Virus record (IMG/VR): IMGVR_UViG_3300026484_000351
Coordinates: 32,769-96,768 of that record
Direction: 5' to 3' (one strand)
DNA from: a virus
DNA length: 64,000 bases
Each line of letters opens with the position of its first letter. Position 1 is the first letter of the stretch. The translations under genes and the position numbers were made by a program. Shown one piece after another: positions 57,664-64,000 of the stretch. Under the pieces are notes generated by a model. The model did no database searches, was not told where the DNA came from, and saw only the letters and a program-made list of their open reading frames with translations.

Positions 57664-59016
57664 ATGAATATCGATACACACAAATTTAGAAAGACTGAAA
57701 TTAAAGATTTTATGGAAACAGAATTAGTTGATTATGCTAGCTATTCTACTTTAAGGGCAATTGCATCTTTAGCTGATGGCCTTAAAAATTCAGGGAGAAA
57801 AATAATTCATACAGTCCAAAAAAAGAATATTATCAATAAAACAAAAGTTACTAACCTAAATAGTATTGCTTCACTTGAAACGGAATATTTACACGGCGAC
57901 CAAGTTTTAAATGGAGTAATTACAGGCTTAGCAAGAAATTTTGTGGGGACAAATAATATAAATGTGCTATATCCAAGCGGTAATTTTGGAACAAGATTTG
58001 AACCTGAAGCGTCTGCACCAAGATATATTTTTACATATAAAAATAATAACTTTGATAATATATTTAATAAAGAAGATTCAAATATTATTCTTCATCAAAC
58101 ATTTGAGGGAACTGACATTGAACCCAGATTTTTTGTACCAAGTTTACCGATGATTTTAGTTAATGGTGCTGAAGGAATAGCAACAGGTTTTGCACAAAAA
58201 ATTCTTCCAAGAAAAGTCGAAACATTAAAAGAATTTATTAATTGCTCACTTAATAATAATCCACTACCAGATTTGCCACCATTTTACAATGGTTTTAAAG
58301 GAGTTATTACAAAAGGTACCAACCCTAATCAATGGGAAATTGAGGGTGTTTTTGAAAGAAAAGGAAAATCTAAAATAACAATTATTGAGTTACCTATTGG
58401 CTATAATCTTGCGTCTTATACAAAAGTATTAGATGATTTAGAAGATAAAAAACTTATAAAAAGTTTTACAGATAAGTCAAATGCCAAAAAGGGAACTTTT
58501 GAATTCGATGTTACATTAGATTCTAAAATCCTTAAAGAAACTGATGCTGTAATTAGAGCAAGATTAAAATTAGTAAAAACAGTTACGGAAAATTTTACTG
58601 TTATTGATGAAAATAATAAAGTAGTAGTTTATAATTCACCTGAAGAGGTGGTTAATCATTATATTAGAATTAAAAATCATTTTTTACAAAAAAGAAAAAA
58701 TCATCTTGTTCAAAAGCTAAAAAATGATTTATTAATTCTTGCAAGCAAGTATATTTTTGTTCTAGGTGTAACTGATGGCCACATTAAAGTAAATAAAGTT
58801 AAAAAAGTAGATATTATTGCACAACTTAAGACTTATCCAAAACTAATTACTGTTGATGATTCTTATGACTACCTCCTTGCGATGAAAATTTATAATTTAA
58901 CTGAGGAAAAACTTAGTGAACTACTTCAACAAATTAAGAATAAAAAAATTGATTTAAATGAAATTCAAATAAAAGATATAAAAGAAATCTGGAGTGAGGA
59001 AATAAAGAAATGTTAA
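57664..59016 (+). CDS. Type II topoisomerase, DNA-cleavage subunit (T4 gp52-like)
   Basis: The 450-residue protein shows the GyrA/ParC/gp52 core: ELVDYASYSTLRAIASLADG, LKNSGRKIIHTVQKKN and SGNFGTRFEPEASAPRYIFT. In the last, the Tyr after PR is in the place of the active-site tyrosine. LPMILVNGAEGIATGFAQ and a C-terminal coiled region (LLILASKYIFVLGVTDGHIK) follow. It ends KKC and overlaps the next start by seven bases. It pairs with the 55820 subunit. Confidence 0.93.
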   Translation: MNIDTHKFRKTEIKDFMETELVDYASYSTLRAIASLADGLKNSGRKIIHTVQKKNIINKTKVTNLNSIASLETEYLHGDQVLNGVITGLARNFVGTNNINVLYPSGNFGTRFEPEASAPRYIFTYKNNNFDNIFNKEDSNIILHQTFEGTDIEPRFFVPSLPMILVNGAEGIATGFAQKILPRKVETLKEFINCSLNNNPLPDLPPFYNGFKGVITKGTNPNQWEIEGVFERKGKSKITIIELPIGYNLASYTKVLDDLEDKKLIKSFTDKSNAKKGTFEFDVTLDSKILKETDAVIRARLKLVKTVTENFTVIDENNKVVVYNSPEEVVNHYIRIKNHFLQKRKNHLVQKLKNDLLILASKYIFVLGVTDGHIKVNKVKKVDIIAQLKTYPKLITVDDSYDYLLAMKIYNLTEEKLSELLQQIKNKKIDLNEIQIKDIKEIWSEEIKKC

Positions 59017-59318
59017 TTGAAAATGTATATAAGGAAAAAGAAAAAATAAATTATATTATTTCAAATAGCATACAAGAGATTTTAAAAAAGGGGTTGAGAG
59101 TAGCAGAGAAATCACTTGGTTCTTTGGAAGATGATATAGGCATTATGTTAAGAGCGTTGCAGTTAAAAAATAAGATTTATGACTATGTGGTTTTTATTAA
59201 ATACAACGAATTATTTAAACGCTTTGAAGGTAAAGTTGTATATAGTCTTATTAATACAGAAAAAATGGATGCAAAAGAAGCTAAACAATGGGAAATTGAA
59301 TTAGAATTCTTTTTTTAG
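59010..59318 (+). CDS. Unknown 102-residue protein
   Basis: The product is helix-rich (NYIISNSIQEILKKGLRVAE) with a strand-rich second half (KIYDYVVFIKYNELFKRFEG, KVVYSLINTE). It overlaps the topoisomerase gene and is followed by TAGGAG. A topoisomerase-linked role is possible by position only. Confidence 0.74.
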   Translation: MLIENVYKEKEKINYIISNSIQEILKKGLRVAEKSLGSLEDDIGIMLRALQLKNKIYDYVVFIKYNELFKRFEGKVVYSLINTEKMDAKEAKQWEIELEFFF

Positions 59319-59327
59319 GAGAGCGAC

Positions 59328-59663
59328 ATGAATGATAAAATAACTAGAATAACTGCAGTAAAGTATTCAAAAAATTCTGAAGACAATAGATATAAGTTAT
59401 TTATGAATTTAGTTAATAAAGAGGAATTTGAAAAATTCCTCACTAATGAAGCAATAGATGTAGATATAACAGACAAAATTATTTGTGATTTTGTTATCGA
59501 TAGCCACAAAAATTTTGTAAAGAAACTCAAAAAAACATTAAAAACATTAGATGGTATTAATGCGTCAGTTAAAATCAAACAAGATATAATTAATATTTTT
59601 TTAAGTGAAAACGCACTTTTAGAAACAGACATTTCAATTAATAATAACAAGAGATATATATGA
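59328..59663 (+). CDS. Unknown 111-residue protein ending NKRYI
   Basis: The product is alpha/beta (RYKLFMNLVNKEEFEKFLTN, KNFVKKLKKTLKTLDGINAS) and ends SINNNKRYI, the basic-Tyr-Ile ending found elsewhere. It overlaps the SLOG gene start by four bases (ATGA). No family is recognised. Confidence 0.74.
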   Translation: MNDKITRITAVKYSKNSEDNRYKLFMNLVNKEEFEKFLTNEAIDVDITDKIICDFVIDSHKNFVKKLKKTLKTLDGINASVKIKQDIINIFLSENALLETDISINNNKRYI

Positions 59664-60034
59664 AAATAATAGTGGCTGGTTCAAGAGATTTTAACGATAA
59701 AAAGTTGCTGTTTTCAAAAGTTGATAAAATTAAAATTTCATTAAATATTTCTGAAATAGTATCAGGAACAGCAAGAGGTGCAGATACATTAGGAGAACAA
59801 TACGCTGTAGAAAATGGTCTTAAGTGCACTAAATTTTCAGCAGAATGGAATTTATATGGCAAAAGCGCTGGTCATAAGAGAAATTCGTTAATGGGTGAGT
59901 ACACTGATTATGCCTTAGTTTTTTGGGATGGAAAATCTAGAGGATCTAAAAATATGATTGACACCATGAAAAAATTTAAAAAACCAGTTATTACTATTAA
60001 ATATACTGAAATAGATATGTTTGAAGATTTCTAA
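59660..60034 (+). CDS. SLOG-fold (YspA/DUF2493-like) protein
   Basis: The 124-residue product starts MKIIVAGSRDFNDKKLLFSK and continues IVSGTARGADTLGEQYAVEN, KFSAEWNLYGKSAGHKRNSL and ALVFWDGKSRGSKNMIDTMK. These are the Gly-rich and charged blocks of the YspA-like SLOG family, which binds nucleotide ligands. SLOG domains often act as sensors or enzymes for NAD-, ADP-ribose- or alarmone-like molecules. Its exact ligand is unknown. Confidence 0.86.
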   Translation: MKIIVAGSRDFNDKKLLFSKVDKIKISLNISEIVSGTARGADTLGEQYAVENGLKCTKFSAEWNLYGKSAGHKRNSLMGEYTDYALVFWDGKSRGSKNMIDTMKKFKKPVITIKYTEIDMFEDF

Positions 60035-60046
60035 AAAGGATTAAAA

Positions 60047-60091
60047 ATGATAGAAAAAAAGTTACAGGCAGCACAAAATGGTTCATTTTAA
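60047..60091 (+). CDS. 14-residue leader peptide overlapping the GNAT start
   Basis: ATG 60047 follows a strong AAAAAGGATTAAAA site and encodes MIEKKLQAAQNGSF. It ends 14 bases inside the GNAT gene (start 60078), whose own ribosome site is weak. The arrangement suggests translational coupling, in which ribosomes finishing the leader restart at the GNAT gene. Confidence 0.5.
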   Translation: MIEKKLQAAQNGSF

Positions 60092-60914
60092 CTTTAAGAG
60101 TTTTAAGAAACCCGAACATACACTTGTGGTAAAAGAGGGGGAAAAATACTTATGGCCTCTTTTCCACAACCATCACTATATGACAAGTAATCAAAGTATT
60201 ATAGATTCTTTACCTCGTTCGTCTAAGTTCTTCACATTTTATTGGATTAGAGAAAATAAAGAAATACTCATAGGCTGCTTAGGTGTGCTCAATCAAATTT
60301 CAAAAAAACCAGCTAGGCGAGTTACCAGAATGGTAATATTACCAGAATATCAAGGATTGGGGTTCGCTCCAATAATGTTAAATAATATATCTGAGCTATA
60401 CTTAAAAGAAAATATTACAATGTATATTTCCACTTTTCATCCCAGGTTAGGAAATTATTTTGAAAACTCAAATTCTTGGGTAGCTTCAAATAATAATATG
60501 ACAACTTTTAGAACAGCAACTGTTGAAGAAGGCCCTCTTAAAGATACTTTAAGAGATGGCGTGGCAATGTACAGATATCACTATATTGGAGGAACTGGAT
60601 ATAAACTAAATTTTAATCCATTAACTATAACTAAATATGAAGCTGAGCTTAAGAAAATGGACAATAATAATAAGGAATATAAAAATCTAAAGAGAAAATT
60701 ACAATCTTTAAAAAAGATAGCAGAAACAGATTATAAAGAAACAACTCCTGAAGAGTTAAAGACTAGTTACCCTGAACATATCAAATCTAAAAAAGAGCAT
60801 AAGCAACTCTTTAAGAAAAATAAACGAAAAACGCTAACTACAGCAGAGAGAAAAGCCAAAAAATTAGAACTTAAAATTAAAAAAGAGCAAACAGATGCTT
60901 TTGATGATTTTTAA
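60078..60914 (+). CDS. GNAT acetyltransferase-like protein
   Basis: The 278-residue product has a GNAT core: EILIGCLGVLNQISKKPARR, VTRMVILPEYQGLGFAPIML (the acetyl-CoA-binding motif with Q-x-x-G-x-G/A) and ENITMYISTFHPRLGNYFEN. The last 90 residues are Lys/Glu-rich and helical, ending TDAFDDF. The ABC-type ATPase downstream lies in the same frame, and this pair resembles COG2401, in which an ABC-type ATPase is fused to a predicted acetyltransferase. The acceptor is unknown. Confidence 0.82.
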   Translation: MVHFNFKSFKKPEHTLVVKEGEKYLWPLFHNHHYMTSNQSIIDSLPRSSKFFTFYWIRENKEILIGCLGVLNQISKKPARRVTRMVILPEYQGLGFAPIMLNNISELYLKENITMYISTFHPRLGNYFENSNSWVASNNNMTTFRTATVEEGPLKDTLRDGVAMYRYHYIGGTGYKLNFNPLTITKYEAELKKMDNNNKEYKNLKRKLQSLKKIAETDYKETTPEELKTSYPEHIKSKKEHKQLFKKNKRKTLTTAERKAKKLELKIKKEQTDAFDDF

Positions 60915-60923
60915 AAAGGAAAT

Positions 60924-61565
60924 ATTATTAAAACAAAAATACAAGAAGATAAAATTACTAAGCAAATCTGTGAAAATTTTACTATTGAACATAATGGTGA
61001 AATAGAGTTTAAAGAGCATAAAATACCTAAAGATATGATTCCCAATGATTTTAATATTGGGTTAATTGTAGGTAAATCTGGAAGTGGCAAAACAACTCTT
61101 TTGTCTACTTTTGGAGATTGTAAGAAAGCAGTATGGGAAGAACATAAAGCGATAGCATCCCATTTTGAAGACTATAATGAAGCCGAAGAAAGATTACTAG
61201 GTGCAGGAATAGCAAGTATCCCAACTTGGTTAAAACCTTATAGTATTCTTAGTAATGGAGAAAAGCATAGAGCAGATTTGGCATTTACAATTGGTTCAGA
61301 TATGGTTATTGATGAGTTTGTTTCTTATGTTGATGATAATGCTGCAATGGGTGTTTCCAATAGTATTCAAAAATTTATAAGAAAACAAAATTTTACAGGT
61401 ATTGTATTTGCTTCACTTAATAAAAATCTTATTGAATATCTTCAACCAGATTGGGTATATGATGCAGATATTAAAACGCTAACAGTTAATTCTGAAATTT
61501 ATGATATAGAATCTCTAAGTCCGATGAAATACACCAAACGAAAAGCATTTATGGAAATTAAGTAA
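60924..61565 (+). CDS. ABC-type ATPase, probable AUU start
   Basis: The domain has Walker A VGKSGSGKTTLL, the ABC signature ILSNGEKHRADLA and Walker B MVIDEFVSYVD. ATG 61035 is the first standard start, but the frame is open from 60915 with coding-like residues (KTKIQEDKITKQICENFTIE, HNGEIEFKEHKI) and AAAAAGGAAAT directly ahead of two ATT codons (60924 and 60927). I therefore propose an AUU start. It continues in the same frame as the GNAT gene after its stop, as if split from a fused protein. Confidence 0.78.
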   Translation: MIKTKIQEDKITKQICENFTIEHNGEIEFKEHKIPKDMIPNDFNIGLIVGKSGSGKTTLLSTFGDCKKAVWEEHKAIASHFEDYNEAEERLLGAGIASIPTWLKPYSILSNGEKHRADLAFTIGSDMVIDEFVSYVDDNAAMGVSNSIQKFIRKQNFTGIVFASLNKNLIEYLQPDWVYDADIKTLTVNSEIYDIESLSPMKYTKRKAFMEIK

Positions 61566-61594
61566 TGTTTAAGTACAATTAAGAAAGGAATACT

Positions 61595-63361
61595 ATGATA
61601 TATAGAATATATGATATAAATGAAAGTTATTGTCAATTAGAATCTGATGATATACAATTTAAAAAGAAAGTAATAGAAACTCTTTCTGTTTTTGAAGAAG
61701 GTTACAAATTTAGTGCTCTTTTTAGGGCTGGCGTTTGGGACGGCAAAAAACATTTTTACACCATTGAATCTAATACTAATATCCAGTTTCCTAAAGGGCT
61801 AGTTCCTTATATAATTAAAGATCTCCACAAACATAACTATCAATATGAATATGCTCCTATTAGTACTAGCTACGAACTCGATTTTGAAGTATTCACGGAT
61901 TTTGTTAAAACATTAGGGTTACCTTTTGAGCCATATGATTACCAATTGAAGGCGGCACACGATATGCTTACACTCAGAAGATTAACTTTAAGAAGTGCTA
62001 CATCAAGTGGGAAATCTTTAATAGCGTATTTATTTTTTAGATATATGCTAGCGAATAATATGAATTCTCTTTTAGTAGTTCCATCAATTAATCTTGTAGA
62101 TCAAATGTTTACAGATTTTGAGGATTATGGTTTTAAAGACGCAGGGAAATATATTAAACAGATTGGTGGAGATCACAAAGGTTCAAAAGATTTATCAGAA
62201 AAGCCTATAGTGGTAAGTACTTGGCAATCTTTAATACGAATGAGTGCAAATGAATTCGAAATATTTGACGGAATCGTTATCGATGAAGCGCATTCTGTTA
62301 AGAGTAATTGTTTGGACAATATTATTAAAAGAGCCACTAAAGCAAAATGGAAATTAGGAATGACTGGGACTATACCAAGAACAAGGGTGGACAAGTTACA
62401 GCTGTTGGGTACCCTAGGTAGAGTACACCAGGTTATAAGCCCTCAAGGCTTAATAGACAGAGGGTTAGCTACCCCTATTAGAATAAATGCTTTGTATCTT
62501 AATTATAGTACAGGTGATAGGGATATGCTTAATAAAGGCAAAAAACCTGATTATACCAAAGAAACTAAATTTATTACTGAACACTATTATAGAAATCTTA
62601 AAGTAGCACAAATCCTTATAAAGTTAGCTAAGACTGGTAATGTTCTAGGTACTTTTGCGCATATAGCACATGGTGAAAAACTTTTAAAAATGTGTATTGA
62701 ATTAAGGACAGGAAAAACAAATGTAGAACTTCTTCATAAGATAACCCCGAAGCCGTTACAAGAGGCTTTTGAAAAATGGGAAAGAAATTCTGATTTAAAT
62801 TTTTATATGAATGCCCCTATAACCTTACTTGATAAGAAAAAGATTTTAAAAAATTTAGGGAAGATATCTACTATAGAAAGAGCTCACTTATTTTTAGAAA
62901 GAGTTCATTCTTTAGATGAGATAGGGATATTTCTTATAACGGGTGCAGTTTCGGGTTCTTCTAGGGAATATATCAGAAAGAATTTAGAGACAATTGATAA
63001 TAGCAAAACAAATGAAGGTGCCATTATTCTAGGAGGCTGGGCAGTTGTATCGACAGGAGTAAACTTCAAGAACTTGCATTCTATAGTATATTGCTCTAGC
63101 TTAAAATCTTATACAAAGATAATCCAATCAATTGGCCGTGGAATGAGATTGCATAAATCTAAATCTATGGTACAAATTTATGATATGGTTGATATTCTAA
63201 CAAGTAATAATCAGAGTGAAAGACCAAATTATGTTCTGAAACATTTTTATGAACGATTAGAATATTATCGTGAGGACGGCTACCCCATAGTAGAGAAAGA
63301 AATTATATTAGAAGGAGATACAAAAAGTCACGAAATCAAAAATTTTATGGAAGAATGGTAG
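61595..63361 (+). CDS. uvsW: UvsW-type DEAH helicase
   Basis: The 588-residue protein has an N-terminal UvsW-like domain (LFRAGVWDGKKHFYTIES), then the helicase motifs: Q-like PYDYQLKAA, I SATSSGKS, Ia LLVVPSINLVDQM, II VIDEAH, III MTGTIPR, a C-terminal GGWAVVSTGVNF and VI QSIGRGMRLH. T4 UvsW resolves branched DNA and R-loops during recombination-dependent replication. Length matches T4 UvsW (587 residues from memory). An insertion of about 60 residues lies between the two RecA domains. Confidence 0.94.
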   Translation: MIYRIYDINESYCQLESDDIQFKKKVIETLSVFEEGYKFSALFRAGVWDGKKHFYTIESNTNIQFPKGLVPYIIKDLHKHNYQYEYAPISTSYELDFEVFTDFVKTLGLPFEPYDYQLKAAHDMLTLRRLTLRSATSSGKSLIAYLFFRYMLANNMNSLLVVPSINLVDQMFTDFEDYGFKDAGKYIKQIGGDHKGSKDLSEKPIVVSTWQSLIRMSANEFEIFDGIVIDEAHSVKSNCLDNIIKRATKAKWKLGMTGTIPRTRVDKLQLLGTLGRVHQVISPQGLIDRGLATPIRINALYLNYSTGDRDMLNKGKKPDYTKETKFITEHYYRNLKVAQILIKLAKTGNVLGTFAHIAHGEKLLKMCIELRTGKTNVELLHKITPKPLQEAFEKWERNSDLNFYMNAPITLLDKKKILKNLGKISTIERAHLFLERVHSLDEIGIFLITGAVSGSSREYIRKNLETIDNSKTNEGAIILGGWAVVSTGVNFKNLHSIVYCSSLKSYTKIIQSIGRGMRLHKSKSMVQIYDMVDILTSNNQSERPNYVLKHFYERLEYYREDGYPIVEKEIILEGDTKSHEIKNFMEEW

Positions 63362-63371
63362 TTATTAAGAT

Positions 63372-63401
63372 TGTTCTAAGATTGTTATGTTATAATTATA
63401 C
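63372..63401 (+). promoter_or_regulatory. Promoter of the repeated phage family
   Basis: TTGTTCTAAGATTGTTATGTTATAAT followed by TATA precedes the gene at 63431. Confidence 0.82.
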
Positions 63402-63430
63402 AAACAAATTAGAACAACAAGGAAATTAAA

Positions 63431-63721
63431 ATGAGAAAAGCAACAGGAACAACTACAGTAAGTGTAGAGTTAGTGACAGAGTTTAAAAGAAAAATAGTAA
63501 ATTACATAACATTAATGAACAAAGCATTAAGTGGTGAAACATTATTTGGAAATAAAATACAGATGCCAACAAGAAACCTAAATGATATTAAAGCAGATTT
63601 CATTGTTAAAAGTACTATCATTTTAAACAAAGCAGGTTTAAATAAAAGTAGAGCTAAATCAATTTCTAAATATGTAATGGATAAAACTCTAGAAGAAACA
63701 ATGGTTGAAATCGGTTTGTAA
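63431..63721 (+). CDS. Unknown 96-residue helical protein
   Basis: The product is basic and helical (VSVELVTEFKRKIVNYITLM, LNKSRAKSISKYVMDKTLEE). It follows AAGGAAATTAAA and a strong promoter. Next to uvsW one might expect a recombination mediator, but I see no match to UvsY. A string of hairpins follows the gene. Confidence 0.74.
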   Translation: MRKATGTTTVSVELVTEFKRKIVNYITLMNKALSGETLFGNKIQMPTRNLNDIKADFIVKSTIILNKAGLNKSRAKSISKYVMDKTLEETMVEIGL

Positions 63722-63740
63722 GTATAACTAATTATAAATA

Positions 63741-63837
63741 TTAGTATATAAGAGGAAACTTTTATATACTAACTCTTTGCGGTCTTTAGTACATAAAAGT
63801 TTTAAACCGCAATTACTCTTATAAATTAATTTATAAG
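63741..63837 (+). other. Three consecutive stem-loops in a gap
   Basis: Stem 1 is TTAGTATATAA with TTATATACTAA (63741-63772, ten-base loop). Stem 2 is TTGCGGT with ACCGCAA (63777-63812). Stem 3 is the palindrome CTTATAAATTAATTTATAAG (63818-63837). Their spacing suggests one structured RNA, either a 3' end, a processing site or a regulatory leader for the next gene. It is not a tRNA. Confidence 0.5.
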
Positions 63838-63915
63838 AAACTACAATGAAAATTCCCCAAATAAAACAATATTTAAAATAAGGGCCTTTCAATTAGGTAG
63901 AGTAACTTCAGAGAT

Positions 63916-64000
63916 GACAAAAATTAAACTACGCAATAAACTCACGGGCCAAAAACGAACTCAAGAAGCTAAAGATAATAATAGTAGAGCCCAAACAGGC
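63916..64000 (+). CDS. Start of a gene leaving the window
   Basis: ATG 63916 opens MTKIKLRNKLTGQKRTQEAK and is still open at the edge. The same frame is open upstream to about 63855 with no clear start. A competing short frame begins at ATG 63846. The start choice is therefore uncertain. The product is basic so far. Confidence 0.45.

Noticed and set aside
1-64000. tRNA genes and CRISPR arrays
   Set aside because: I looked for TTC-loop and clover-leaf patterns and for evenly spaced direct repeats and found none that hold up. GGTTCGAA near 11409 and GTTCGACC near 42667 have no matching stems.

Overview
The window is a 64 kb stretch of a large, very AT-rich, gene-dense bacteriophage genome. Nearly all genes lie on the + strand, many overlap by ATGA or TAATG, and most have AAGGA-type ribosome sites. 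A T4-like myovirus background is suggested by a split type II topoisomerase (55820-57613 and 57664-59016) and a UvsW-type helicase (61595-63361). The host is probably a low-GC Campylobacterota bacterium. This is inferred from promoters with a strong extended -10 box and no clear -35, a ThyX motif of RHRxxNxSVRSTRY type, an IS607-type transposon, a DnaK ending in IDAEVE, and a protein whose N-terminus copies the flagellar switch protein FliM. I saw no tRNA, rRNA or CRISPR array.

Layout. 0-5.8 kb: small unknown genes plus YqeY-like, ThyX and CYTH genes, and the FliM mimic. 6.4-16.3 kb: a MoxR AAA+ ATPase and a metallopeptidase/VWA partner embedded among many small genes whose products share a C-terminal tail, [K/E]-Y-P-E-x-F-[I/L]-stop (called the YPE tail below). 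An IS607-like element sits at about 8438-10480. 16.4-33 kb: HAD-like, P-loop, metallophosphoesterase, metallo-beta-lactamase-fold, sigma-region-4-like, two nucleotidyltransferase, MazG-like, AAA and Nudix genes. 34-41 kb: an NAD module with NAMPT, NMNAT, a zinc-ribbon NAD kinase, a deoxyribosyltransferase-like protein and a broken sirtuin replaced in its middle by a GIY-YIG endonuclease. 42.7-46.4 kb: Hsp20, DnaK, GrpE and a DnaJ/CbpA-like protein in a row. 47.9-53.5 kb: a CoaE-like kinase, a 923-residue tail spike bracketed by direct repeats and oppositely oriented TnpB fragments, and the 3' end of a CoaB-like gene. 53.5-64 kb: a third nucleotidyltransferase, topoisomerase, SLOG, GNAT, ABC-type ATPase and UvsW.

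How the parts may work together. The NAD genes form a salvage route (nicotinamide to NMN to NAD to NADP) of the kind reported to defeat NAD-depleting phage defences (NARP2). The nucleotidyltransferases could serve RNA or tRNA-end repair, and the chaperone set could support folding of phage proteins. The most unusual feature is the YPE tail: at least sixteen otherwise dissimilar proteins carry it, and they cluster around the MoxR/VWA pair. The proposal that the tail is a docking tag for that machine is inference only. Many intergenic gaps contain frameshifted shreds of former genes, so this region is gaining and losing genes actively.
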